DNA of 35,095 nt from NCBI GenBank assembly GCA_964391805.1, contig CAYMNK010000015.1, forward strand, positions 1 through 35,095. Reading direction: 5' to 3'. Within the stretch, counting starts at the first letter, position 1, and each line of letters opens with the position of its first letter. Made by a program: the position numbers and the translations under genes. The notes beneath the pieces were generated by a model, which was not told the DNA's origin, did not search any database, and was given only the letters and a program-made list of their open reading frames with translations. Shown here one piece after another: positions 25,801 through 32,344 of the stretch. Source of the stretch: RUG14300 sp964391805 (GTDB taxonomy: Bacteria > Bacillota > Clostridia > Christensenellales > CAG-1252).

Positions 25801-26915
25801 TCATATGGGTTATGTTCACCCGGATGATCTATTTCCCACTGTGCTTTGGCTTTTTGTTCGTCAACATAACTCCAAGTATATTGATTCTCGCCAAAATCTC
25901 TTATCATATTGTATGGCGTTCCAGACAACCACAAAACTTTTGTATTATTCTTGCGAATTCCTTTGATTACAGCATCACCTAAACTAGTCATAGTTCCTTC
26001 GTGTGCTTCATCAACAATGACCAAATCCCAATTTGTATCAAACACTGCATTGTTTTTGTTAAACTTTCCACCAACTCTTTTTGAACCCCTCAAGTCTTGA
26101 ATAGATGCGAAGTAAACAAAAGAATTACCTGAATCAATTAATTCCAAGATCGTCCTATCATTTTCAGAATCCATCGCACCGTCATAATCAATAGAACCTT
26201 TGGTTTTATCTACAAATAAGTGTTCTCCACTATTAAATATCTTATTATGGTCCTTACTCCAACCATCTTCAACTGCAGGACGGTGGGTAATTACAATGAC
26301 CTTTTTATAATTTTGTCTTTTGATGAGTTCATAAGCTGTAATAGTCTTACCAAAACGCATTTTGCAATTCCAAAGCATATCATCATACTTTTTAAACATT
26401 CGAATTGTTTTATTAACGTTTTCTTCTTGTTCGGAACGCAATATGATCTTGTTTTTCTCAACTGTTTTTATAGTTGATTTCAGCGTAAATAATTGGTTTT
26501 CACCATTTTTAACGGCTTCTATCGCTTTTATTGCCGTATCTAAATCGACCTTAAGCCATTCGCTATTTCGACCGCTTTCCTTAAATTTTATGGAACTATA
26601 TCCGGAATTATATAAAACATCATGTACTTCTCTATCTCCAAAGCATTGGATCTGCTTCGAGCCATCATTTAGCACGATAGATTTTACGGCTAACTCGGTA
26701 TATAATAAATCGTAATTATTAAGTGCCGTTCTTGTCTGTTCGCGAATTCTCATATGCGCATTTTGATTCAATGTAGGACAATTTGGCTCTAACTGGGCAA
26801 TACTAAAATTCGACGAAAAAGAATGCTCTCCTATTTTTAATAAGCCATTATGAGAATCATCGCAGATGGTATAGATATATATAAGCTTATAGGATGCTAC
26901 ATCATACTTAATCAT
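22848..26915 (-). CDS. Fused GIY-YIG nuclease / SF2 helicase / N6-adenine methyltransferase (restriction enzyme)
   Basis: A 1355-residue multidomain protein. Residues ~8-135 fit a T5orf172-type GIY-YIG nuclease: LIYIYTI, GLLKIGEHS (25-33), arginines near 56-62, DREVHDVL (94-101) and the catalytic-type glutamate E119 (SEWLKVD). Residues ~155-620 are an SF2 translocase: Q-motif-like LRSEQEE, Walker A variant KMRFGKT (185-191), DEAH (302-305), SGTPY (331-335), RLTTGVTVPEW (531-541) and arginine-finger motif RYMQAIFRVQSAG (557-569). Residues ~850-1125 are an amino-methyltransferase: motif X VLTPWRVV, a diverged motif I VLEMNSKSGLYPLYLA (907-922), and motif IV NPPY (1023-1026). The tail is a likely target-recognition region. 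The plan resembles single-chain Type ISP enzymes with a GIY-YIG nuclease in place of the Mrr-like one. It overlaps the upstream partner by ATGA. Confidence 0.85.
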   Translation of the reverse strand: MIKYDVASYKLIYIYTICDDSHNGLLKIGEHSFSSNFSIAQLEPNCPTLNQNAHMRIREQTRTALNNYDLLYTELAVKSIVLNDGSKQIQCFGDREVHDVLYNSGYSSIKFKESGRNSEWLKVDLDTAIKAIEAVKNGENQLFTLKSTIKTVEKNKIILRSEQEENVNKTIRMFKKYDDMLWNCKMRFGKTITAYELIKRQNYKKVIVITHRPAVEDGWSKDHNKIFNSGEHLFVDKTKGSIDYDGAMDSENDRTILELIDSGNSFVYFASIQDLRGSKRVGGKFNKNNAVFDTNWDLVIVDEAHEGTMTSLGDAVIKGIRKNNTKVLWLSGTPYNMIRDFGENQYTWSYVDEQKAKAQWEIDHPGEHNPYEDLPKMNIYTFDLSEDIYKSYLFVTEECAFNFREFFRTWTGNLDIDCRQMPEGKFIGDFVYEEEVYNFLSLISHDSLNSNYPFSSEEYRDMFVHTFWLVPGVKEAKALSALIKIHPNFKDYKVVNVAGNGDDDTANCEELDLVRSAIDSFPKTITISCDRLTTGVTVPEWTAILMLCGSVKTAASRYMQAIFRVQSAGCINGRQKRNCYVFDFAPDRTLSVVAQVHNLSINESRKNINKNDEKNRKALGEFINFCPIISIKGTAMHSYDVDEMMRQIKHITVESAINSGFEDDTIYLPNAGMVLNEFDAEIIRKLSDALDPRRKGKRQSEVVVNDNGLTEEQYKLAEKAKRKPKKDLTEEEKIANELVDKQKEEQKKLFNLLRAVSIRLPLLFYGSDADITKIIHLKDFVNIVDDESWREFMPDDLNKHLFLDILRFYDEDVVVGAGLRIRKMAKAADELMPTYRAKRLIEIISKFKNPDKETVLTPWRVVNMHMGNTLGGYNFYDADYKQELEEPRLIDNGDVTADVFLNPDAKVLEMNSKSGLYPLYLAYTFYMLYVSGKEKDLTLAQAQKIWFDTLDKHIFVLCKTLMARMITIRTLSGYMDKPVHAIYLTKLVEERMKDINRLSNKLTNPDTWKIGGDRMKFDAVVGNPPYQENISSDVGNISLGRQLFPNFIMLAITINPNYCSLITPSRWFKGDAQDKSFIKLREFMFNHNNVAKIFNYPIATDVFNQVTIKGGVNYFLTIKRYTGLVQFNEIKNGKMITQNRALFEDGLDIILSSIFEYQIISKIKKKEFIPLTTITKGRNAFGIVGRPDIVDSISTVDYFNGAVKLQCKNDTIRWTTAENVNKSTDVFQKHKVFISKSAGDPAKDSKIIGKPYIAQPNEACTDSLIPIGCFDTKIEAENLQKYLKTKFLRYLVSILKVSQNVYQNVYQFVPVQDFTNYSDIDWSKSVGEIDKQLYIKYNFDKSEISYIDSKIKPMD

Positions 26916-27904
26916 TTTGCACTTTCCCCTTTTATAAACGTTGAATAGAATTCTATGGAGTTATTGGCGGACCAATCATAGGTGCGACAATAAATGCCGT
27001 TGTGCTTGCTGTGGTCGTTCTTTTGGCAACCGATACAACACTCTTGTTTGGTTTCTTTGCCCAGTAGCGTTTCTGTCTCGATTGTTCGAGTTTTACAGCT
27101 ATTTGGAACAACATACTTCAATCCGTCCATTTGGAAGATGTTCCAAGCCAAAATCCTGGCAATTTCCATCAAATAATCGTGAATCGGAGGTACGCCGAAT
27201 TTATATTCGTAATAATCTATGAAGGTAAATAGAACATTTTCTCGAGCAAGAAGTACATTGTCACCTTGCCATTCGAAACCGTATATGCTTTGAATCGCTT
27301 TCTTTGCCCACTTATACCAATCGGGTTCGGAATCCACATTTTCCGATACTATTCGAAGTTTTCTATCAAGGAGCCCTATCCTATCCTTTACAGGGATGAT
27401 ATCACCCGAAACGGTGTCATATCTGCTGACAAGATAAGGAGCTTCTCCGCATGTTATTTCAAGACGATTTTCTTTGATGTAATCTTGCCAAGATTTACCG
27501 GCTTCATCAGGGAACACGATTTTGTCGTAAATAGTATCCCACCCATTAGTAGTTTCAATATTAAAGATATTTTCCCGACCAAACCAGGCATTATCTATCA
27601 AATTGTTTTGTTTATTACATACCCAAGACGGCGTAAAAACTTCCGCTTTGCCACGAATTCTCGATGCCTGTACTTCCTTAGTTTTCGCTACTCGCGGAGT
27701 AATGATTGATGCCATCCCCATCAAATCGGTTGGATAAATCTGCTGATCCGCTGTGAAGCCATCACCAAATTTGACATAATCATCGGTTGCCCAAATAATG
27801 TTTTTCTTTGTCGTTTTATCTTTGAGCAAAACCTTGAGTATTCGTTCATCCAGCGAATAGGTATATTTAGAATTAATATCGATTTTTTCAAAGTCGATTT
27901 TCAT
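26912..27904 (-). CDS. 'Restriction endonuclease subunit M'-like partner with Cys/His cluster
   Basis: A 330-residue protein of the group databases call 'restriction endonuclease subunit M'. It has RGKAEVFTPSWV (84-95), matching the F-TP element (motif X) at the start of amino-methyltransferases, and LEITCGEAPYLVSRYD (148-163), resembling the SAM-binding motif I. It lacks the NPPY catalytic motif, which is in the next gene. Near the C-terminus C289, C290, C293, H298, H301 and C306 form a cluster that probably binds zinc. KAIQSIYGFEWQGDNVLLAREN is another conserved-looking block. It is the first gene of the operon and overlaps the nuclease-helicase gene by four bases (ATGA). A role in forming a composite methyltransferase or recognising DNA is inference. 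GAGGGATG precedes its ATG. Confidence 0.75.
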   Translation of the reverse strand: MKIDFEKIDINSKYTYSLDERILKVLLKDKTTKKNIIWATDDYVKFGDGFTADQQIYPTDLMGMASIITPRVAKTKEVQASRIRGKAEVFTPSWVCNKQNNLIDNAWFGRENIFNIETTNGWDTIYDKIVFPDEAGKSWQDYIKENRLEITCGEAPYLVSRYDTVSGDIIPVKDRIGLLDRKLRIVSENVDSEPDWYKWAKKAIQSIYGFEWQGDNVLLARENVLFTFIDYYEYKFGVPPIHDYLMEIARILAWNIFQMDGLKYVVPNSCKTRTIETETLLGKETKQECCIGCQKNDHSKHNGIYCRTYDWSANNSIEFYSTFIKGESAK

Positions 27905-27942
27905 AACTCATCCCTCGTTTTATCGGTTGCAAGTGTTCATTA

Positions 27943-27984
27943 ATTTGTGCATCAATTCTACTCATTTGTGCATCAATTGATATA
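27943..27984. repeat. Tandem 21-bp repeat in front of the restriction operon
   Basis: ATTTGTGCATCAATT occurs at 27943-27957 and 27964-27978, so the period is 21 bp, two helical turns on the same DNA face. The second copy extends into the palindrome ATCAATTGAT. The array begins 39 bases upstream of the partner gene ATG, where an operator for the operon would be expected. No confident -10/-35 pair for the operon is visible; TATATC at 27978-27983 (minus strand) is the best weak -10 candidate. Confidence 0.7.
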
Positions 27985-28009
27985 GGAAAAGTAAATTTGA
28001 AAAGGAATA

Positions 28010-28090
28010 ATGATGATTAACGAAAATAACGATTTAAAAAAATATATAAAAAATAAGAGAAGTCCAAAATTCTTCTCTATAACGTCTTGA
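28010..28090 (+). CDS. Possible 26-codon open reading frame in the control region
   Basis: Two adjacent ATG codons (28010, 28013) preceded by AAAGGA start a lysine- and asparagine-rich 25-26-residue reading frame that ends in TGA at 28090. It diverges from the restriction operon. The ribosome-binding site is good for the second ATG, but there is no recognised family and AT-rich DNA makes short frames by chance. It may be a small peptide, a decayed regulator start, or nothing. Confidence 0.2.
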   Translation: MMINENNDLKKYIKNKRSPKFFSITS

Positions 28091-28159
28091 TTTTAGGTAT
28101 TTTTTTTGATATAATTAACATAAATGTGCAGGTGTTATATCAATTGATGCACATTTTTT
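28087..28159 (+). ncRNA. Promoter directly followed by a terminator hairpin: possible ~40-nt RNA
   Basis: TTGATT (28087-28092), 17 bases and TATAAT (28110-28115) form a good plus-strand promoter. The expected start (about 28122) coincides with the beginning of a perfect 9-bp stem, AAATGTGCA (28122-28130) and TGCACATTT (28148-28156), with a 17-base loop. The stem is followed by further T residues. The product would be a very short hairpin RNA with no coding content. Bases 28136-28153 are an 18-bp inverted copy of 27967-27984. No protein gene lies downstream on this strand. Confidence 0.4.
28136..28153. repeat. Inverted 18-bp copy of the operon-upstream repeat
   Basis: These 18 bases are the exact reverse complement of 27967-27984 (TGTGCATCAATTGATATA in that orientation). 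Each copy contains the 10-bp palindrome ATCAATTGAT. Together with the tandem copies this gives three related sites within 212 bp, suggesting one DNA-binding protein. Confidence 0.75.
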
Positions 28160-28246
28160 TATTTGTTTTGATGGTCTATCGAGTGTGTTAATGTGGATTA
28201 TGTGATAGATGATTTAAACAAATAAGTGCAATAGTAGGTGAATAAT

Positions 28247-28299
28247 AAAAAGCAAGTGCGATGACTTGCTTTTGGCGGGCGATTACTAATGGCCCCTAC
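28247..28299. repeat. Dispersed hairpin repeat, copy 1 (downstream of integrase)
   Basis: A 10-bp stem AAAAGCAAGT (28248-28257) / ACTTGCTTTT (28264-28273) is immediately followed by GGCGGGCGATTACTAATGGCCCCTAC-type sequence (28274-28299), with GGGC/GCCC arms. Both modules recur near 29.5 kb. They look like non-coding interspersed repeats of the kind common in gut Firmicutes. The remaining bases up to the integrase stop (28300-28408) are AT-rich, with two ATTAGATA copies and nothing else I can name. Confidence 0.7.
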
Positions 28300-28408
28300 T
28301 TTTGTAATATATCTATACCTTATTGTAGATATTTGTATGATATATTTTTATCAATATGGAATTAGATACCGACGCATTGCGTTGCTAAAATGAGGATTAG
28401 ATAGCAGA

Positions 28409-29335
28409 TTATAATAATTTGCCGAGTCGATTCATCATTTCGATTTTGTGGTCAAGTAAAGAGTGAGTGTAGCGATTTAATGTGATTGTAGCATTCTTGT
28501 GACCGAGAAACTCTGATAATGTTTTAACATCCACGCCCATTTCAATTGCTCGCGTGGCAAAAGTATGACGAAGTGAGTGAAATCCCCTATGTGGTATAGA
28601 TAATTTTTTCAGTAATAGCTCGAATGTTCGTTGATAGGATCTTACAAACGCGGGCTTAGTTCCATATGCAACAACATATTTACATTTTGAACGCTTTTTG
28701 TATCCTTTTATTATAGGAATTAATTGTTTTGGTATTGGTATGGTGCGGGATGAACTCAATGTTTTGGGAGTATCAATTACACGAATATGATTCGTTCCGT
28801 CATTTGAATCATGGCACGATTTAGACACAGTCAACATTCTTCTTGATAAATCGATATCATCCCAAGTCAATGCAAGAAGTTCCCCTATTCTAAGACCGCT
28901 ATATAAACACAGCAGTATTCCAAAGTACTTGTCTTTTCCACTTTCCAATATACATTTTTCTATTTCTTTTTGTTCAACTGATGTAAAGCATTCAATTCTT
29001 TTTTCAACAGTTCTCGGTCTCTTGATAAGATTACCGACGTATTGCGATGCAGCACCTATAATAAATGCAGTGTTAAGAGAATTTTGAATCACGGATATAA
29101 TGCTATTGACGGAATTAGAGGATAACCCCTTTCCTGTTCGCCTATTTCCATTACGCATTAATTCCGATATAAGTTTTTGCAAATCCAATACGGTAATCTT
29201 ATCCATTTCATAATTTCCTAAAGTCGGAATAATATGTAATAAGCAAATTATGCGATACCGCTCATAAGTTTGTATTTTTTTATAAGGGCGAACGTAATTT
29301 TCGAGCCATTCGTTAATCCATACAGTGTATAACAT
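28409..29335 (-). CDS. Tyrosine recombinase / integrase
   Basis: A 308-residue phage/transposon-type tyrosine recombinase that cuts and rejoins DNA via a 3'-phosphotyrosine. Residues ~1-105 are the helical core-binding domain (WINEWLENYV, TLGNYEMDKITVLDLQKLI). The catalytic domain has R149 (YSGLRIGEL), K191 (DTPKTLSSSRT), H253 and R256 (HSLRHTFATR), H279 (LGHKNATIT) and nucleophile Y289 (NRYTH), so all catalytic residues are present. It lacks a separate N-terminal arm-binding domain. GGAGAT before the ATG supports the start. No excisionase, replication or transfer gene is nearby. It lies between the restriction operon and the ABC operon, and may be the integrase of the accessory island or a remnant. 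Confidence 0.92.
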   Translation of the reverse strand: MLYTVWINEWLENYVRPYKKIQTYERYRIICLLHIIPTLGNYEMDKITVLDLQKLISELMRNGNRRTGKGLSSNSVNSIISVIQNSLNTAFIIGAASQYVGNLIKRPRTVEKRIECFTSVEQKEIEKCILESGKDKYFGILLCLYSGLRIGELLALTWDDIDLSRRMLTVSKSCHDSNDGTNHIRVIDTPKTLSSSRTIPIPKQLIPIIKGYKKRSKCKYVVAYGTKPAFVRSYQRTFELLLKKLSIPHRGFHSLRHTFATRAIEMGVDVKTLSEFLGHKNATITLNRYTHSLLDHKIEMMNRLGKLL

Positions 29336-29392
29336 ATTCGATCTCCTTTTTTTACTTTTTTGATAATATTACCACAATATTAGATGATTATA

Positions 29393-29417
29393 TAAAAAAA
29401 GCGACCTAATGGTCGCT
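29393..29417 (-). terminator. Terminator upstream of the integrase gene
   Basis: Stem AGCGACC (29400-29406) / GGTCGCT (29411-29417), loop of four, followed on the minus strand by seven T residues. It would stop transcripts arriving from the ABC operon. TATAAT (minus strand) just beyond the T-run may be the integrase -10 box, but no good -35 is seen. Confidence 0.8.
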
Positions 29418-29426
29418 AATAATATT

Positions 29427-29453
29427 AGTTCCTTCGACGATGCTCAGGATGAC
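29427..29453. repeat. Interspersed repeat resembling the 'CCTTCGAC..GCTCAGGATGACA' element
   Basis: The sequence here contains CCTTCGACGATGCTCAGGATGACA. From memory, near-identical stretches recur between genes in many gut bacterial genomes. Only one copy occurs in this window, so calling it a repeat rests on general knowledge and not on the sequence shown. Confidence 0.4.
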
Positions 29454-29514
29454 ATATGTGTGATATATCGATTACCACCAAACAAGCAAATGTGAAAATA
29501 TAGTGTTCAAATTA

Positions 29515-29604
29515 GGCGGGCGATTACTAATCGCCCCTACATGTTTGTGATATGGTTCTGGTTCTCATGTAAAAGGCAAGTGCGAGGACTTGCTTTTGGC
29601 GGAC
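29515..29604. repeat. Dispersed hairpin repeat, copy 2 (upstream of integrase)
   Basis: GGCGGGCGATTACTAATCGC and flanks (29515-29540) match 28274-28299 at all but one position and contain GGGCGATTA/TAATCGCCC, a 9-bp palindrome. After ~30 bases follows AAAAGGCAAGT...ACTTGCTTTTGGCGG (29571-29601), matching the other module of copy 1. The two modules are in the same orientation as in copy 1 but in swapped order. The remainder of this 351-base gap (29605-29686) shows no other feature. Confidence 0.7.
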
Positions 29605-29686
29605 GGTAACGAAAAGTTTTTGTTATTGTATCAGCTTTTTAAGAATAATATGACAAGATGAAGCGCTAACTCTTTCTTTATTCTTT

Positions 29687-30478
29687 TTAGGTGCCGGTGC
29701 TCTCGTACATTTTGACGAATTTTTTCCAAACTAATAGGCAAATGGTTGTGAATACCGCTGTAATACCTATCATTGTTGCTCCTAATAACCAGGGGTTGTA
29801 GACCTCTGCGAATAAGTTCTCAAAAGGGAAGAATAGACACAGCCCTAATGGTATTACGAATATCAATATGTACTGTATTGCCTTGGGGAATATCTTTAGC
29901 GGGTATTTCGCATAGTTCGAGAAGTTATAAATGAATTGAAGCAAAGGACCGCTACGTCCGAATTTGAAGGCAAAACTTGCAACCATTACTTTGAACGCCG
30001 ATATGATTATTGCAGCACAAATAATTCCCAATATTACGATCAATACAGATACAAATCCACCAGTGAAATCGAGTTGCAAACCGCATACTATCATCAACGC
30101 TGCAGCGATTATTAATTCGCCTAATGCTTCGAGTTGTACCTCGGATGCGATTACTTGGAATAACACAGGCAACGGACGTAAAAACATATGGTCCATTTTA
30201 CCTAATTTTACTTCCCAATAAGCAACAGTCCACAGTCTATCGGTCAATAGGTGGTCGATTCCTACCGCCATATTGGTCAATCCGAACAAGAACCCGACGT
30301 GATAAATTGTATATCCGTCAATGCTCGGAACTGTGTTTACCAAGATAAATAACGTGAACAACGATGTTGCTTGGGTAAACAAGAATGCCACTATACCGAT
30401 AATTAGGTTTGCTTTATACACAAGCTTACTCATAAGGGATAGCTTGGCATATGTAAAATACAATTTAATATATTTCAT
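29687..30478 (-). CDS. ABC-2 type transporter permease (COG3694-like)
   Basis: A 263-residue integral membrane protein with about six hydrophobic segments (for example LIIGIVAFLFTQATSLFTLFI and a final LLGATMIGITAVFTTICLLVW). It contains ALGELIIAAALMI and the WEVKLGKMDHMFLRPLPVL cytoplasmic loop seen in COG3694 permeases; the 'FLrPlpv' loop contacts the ATPase. It follows another permease by three bases and probably forms a heterodimer with it. The exported substrate is unknown; such sets are often guessed to export drugs, lipids or peptides. Confidence 0.85.
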   Translation of the reverse strand: MKYIKLYFTYAKLSLMSKLVYKANLIIGIVAFLFTQATSLFTLFILVNTVPSIDGYTIYHVGFLFGLTNMAVGIDHLLTDRLWTVAYWEVKLGKMDHMFLRPLPVLFQVIASEVQLEALGELIIAAALMIVCGLQLDFTGGFVSVLIVILGIICAAIIISAFKVMVASFAFKFGRSGPLLQFIYNFSNYAKYPLKIFPKAIQYILIFVIPLGLCLFFPFENLFAEVYNPWLLGATMIGITAVFTTICLLVWKKFVKMYESTGT

Positions 30479-30481
30479 GCT

Positions 30482-31327
30482 CTAACCCCCTTGTACGGTA
30501 ACTTTCTTGATGGCGTGGAAGAATATGAAATGATTCGCAGTTTCTATGACTATAAGCCAGGCAAGTGCGATTCCTATATACTTTAACGCACTTAGCGGCT
30601 CCACTTTGCCCATAAGCGTCAATACAGGCACCGAATTCAAAAATGCAAACGGCGTATAAGAAAAAACTATGCCAAGTACACCCATATATGATAGCGGTAC
30701 CATTTGTCCGCCCATAAAGCTTTGTAGTGCGCCACGCGCCATATTCAAACCGAACAAATGATCGGTGTAAAACACCATTAAACCAAGAAAATAACTTATT
30801 GCGTCATTAATTAGCGCAGCAAGTAAACTAAATAGCAAGAAAAAGACTACGTTTAATATAAAAGCCGTTGCCTTAACTTGCAAAAGTCCTGTTCCTAAAA
30901 ATACTGCATATACCACCGTCAAAAACGGAATCGCTACAATAACGTAATCAAGCGAAAACACTCCAAAGTACGTAAACAAATGCCTAAGTCTATACGATAC
31001 AGGTTTGGTTAGCGTCGTTGCTATAGTGCCTTCTCGGATGTCGGTTGCAATACTGTAACTCGTATCGCCTACCCCCATGACGAACGAGAAGAAAAACGAC
31101 GTTATCATATAAAGTACCATGTCGTAAAACGTAAATCCGTTGATAACCGAATTCATTCCGTCAGCCGAGTTCCTATATATTGCTTGATATAGAAATACGA
31201 TGAAGAAAATGTCTACAAACGAAATTATCAACCAAAATACGATAGTCGACTTGTATGCAAGCTCGGTCTTCGTGCCCGCTTTAAAAAAGGGCATATACAG
31301 GTTGAGTTGTTTCTTAATGTTTTTCAT
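30482..31327 (-). CDS. ABC-2 type transporter permease (COG4587-like)
   Basis: A 281-residue membrane protein with six predicted spans. The first is VFWLIISFVDIFFIVFLYQA, and the last, near the C-terminus, is YIGIALAWLIVIETANHFIFF. The loop IREGTIATTLTKPVSYRLRHLF (residues ~97-118) is the typical coupling segment of COG4587 permeases. It overlaps the ATPase gene by 14 bases and precedes the second permease by three, so all three subunits are made together. Confidence 0.87.
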   Translation of the reverse strand: MKNIKKQLNLYMPFFKAGTKTELAYKSTIVFWLIISFVDIFFIVFLYQAIYRNSADGMNSVINGFTFYDMVLYMITSFFFSFVMGVGDTSYSIATDIREGTIATTLTKPVSYRLRHLFTYFGVFSLDYVIVAIPFLTVVYAVFLGTGLLQVKATAFILNVVFFLLFSLLAALINDAISYFLGLMVFYTDHLFGLNMARGALQSFMGGQMVPLSYMGVLGIVFSYTPFAFLNSVPVLTLMGKVEPLSALKYIGIALAWLIVIETANHFIFFHAIKKVTVQGG

Positions 31328-32300
31328 ATAATTGCTTAGTGATATCTTCTATAGTGATATCTTCTACCTTGAAATCCTTGACATGGTAATTATTGATTAA
31401 ATACAAAAGTACGTCGTCAAGTTCGATATGCTCGCACGAAAATTTGAGCGCTATCTTATCCTCTTGAACGTCTACCTCGATACCGTCAAATTCAGCTTTG
31501 ATTGCATCGGTATCTAATTCGGTATTTGCAGGTATGAATACAGTCTTTTCGTTACCAAAACGGTACTTGATATTTGCAAGACTGCCGTCATATAACAATT
31601 TACCTTTGTCAATGATTATGATTCGGTTACATAGTTCCTCGATATCTTTCATATCATGGGTAGTCAATATAACCGTTGTGTGATACTTTTTGTTAAGTTC
31701 TTTGATGGCTGTTCTAATTTTTTCCTTAACCAGTACGTCCAAACCGATAGTCGGTTCGTCAAGATACACAATTTTCGGTGAATGAATCAGCGCTGCCGCA
31801 AAGTCAGCACGCATACGCTGTCCTAACGACAACGATCTTACCGTCTGAGTTATGAACGAATTAAGATCAAGCAATTCGCACAAATAGTTAAAACGCTCAT
31901 TGTATTCGTCATCGGGTACCTCATAAATGGCTTTGAGTACTTTGAACGTTTCAATCAAGGGAATGTCCCACCAAAGCTGAGTTTTTTGCCCGAAAACAAC
32001 TCCCATTTCTTTATTGATCTGTTGACGCTTCTTATCAAAGCTCATTCCATTAACCAAAACTTCACCTCCGGTAGGTGACAATATACCGCACATCATCTTG
32101 ATAGTGGTCGATTTACCGGCACCGTTTGCACCAATGTAACCAACGATTTCACCCTCTTCGATGTCGAACGATATACCATCGACAGCCTTTACTTCCTCGT
32201 ACTTATGGGAAAAAAGTGCCTTAATCATTCCTTTAAGTCCCTCTCCTCTAATAGGCTTTTTGAAGGTCTTGGATAGATTTTTTACTTCTATAATCTTCAT
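31314..32300 (-). CDS. ABC transporter ATP-binding protein (COG4586-like)
   Basis: A 328-residue ABC ATPase. Walker A is GANGAGKST (57-65), Q-loop FGQKTQLWW, signature LSLGQRMRADFA, Walker B IVYLDEPTIGLD and H-loop TTHD. The sequence SFDIEEGEIVGYIGANGAG and the LWWDIPL block are characteristic of the COG4586 'uncharacterised ABC-2 transport' ATPases. A C-terminal ~90-residue extension (IPANTELDTDAIKAEF onward) is usual in this group. It powers the two downstream permeases. AGAGAGGA precedes its ATG, 44 bases after the TetR stop. Confidence 0.92.
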   Translation of the reverse strand: MKIIEVKNLSKTFKKPIRGEGLKGMIKALFSHKYEEVKAVDGISFDIEEGEIVGYIGANGAGKSTTIKMMCGILSPTGGEVLVNGMSFDKKRQQINKEMGVVFGQKTQLWWDIPLIETFKVLKAIYEVPDDEYNERFNYLCELLDLNSFITQTVRSLSLGQRMRADFAAALIHSPKIVYLDEPTIGLDVLVKEKIRTAIKELNKKYHTTVILTTHDMKDIEELCNRIIIIDKGKLLYDGSLANIKYRFGNEKTVFIPANTELDTDAIKAEFDGIEVDVQEDKIALKFSCEHIELDDVLLYLINNYHVKDFKVEDITIEDITKQLYEKH

Positions 32301-32344
32301 ATAATAATTGATCCTCTCTAATAATTACTTTCCCCTAATGGGAA

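Noticed and set aside
20848..27904. A BREX, DISARM or Type I hsdRMS system
   Set aside because: No pglZ, brxC, drmA/B or hsdS-like genes are present; the domain plan fits a single-chain helicase-methyltransferase instead.
27943..28156. A CRISPR array or a type III toxin-antitoxin RNA repeat
   Set aside because: Only two tandem units of 21 bp and one inverted copy exist, there are no spacers, and no cas or ToxN-like gene is nearby.
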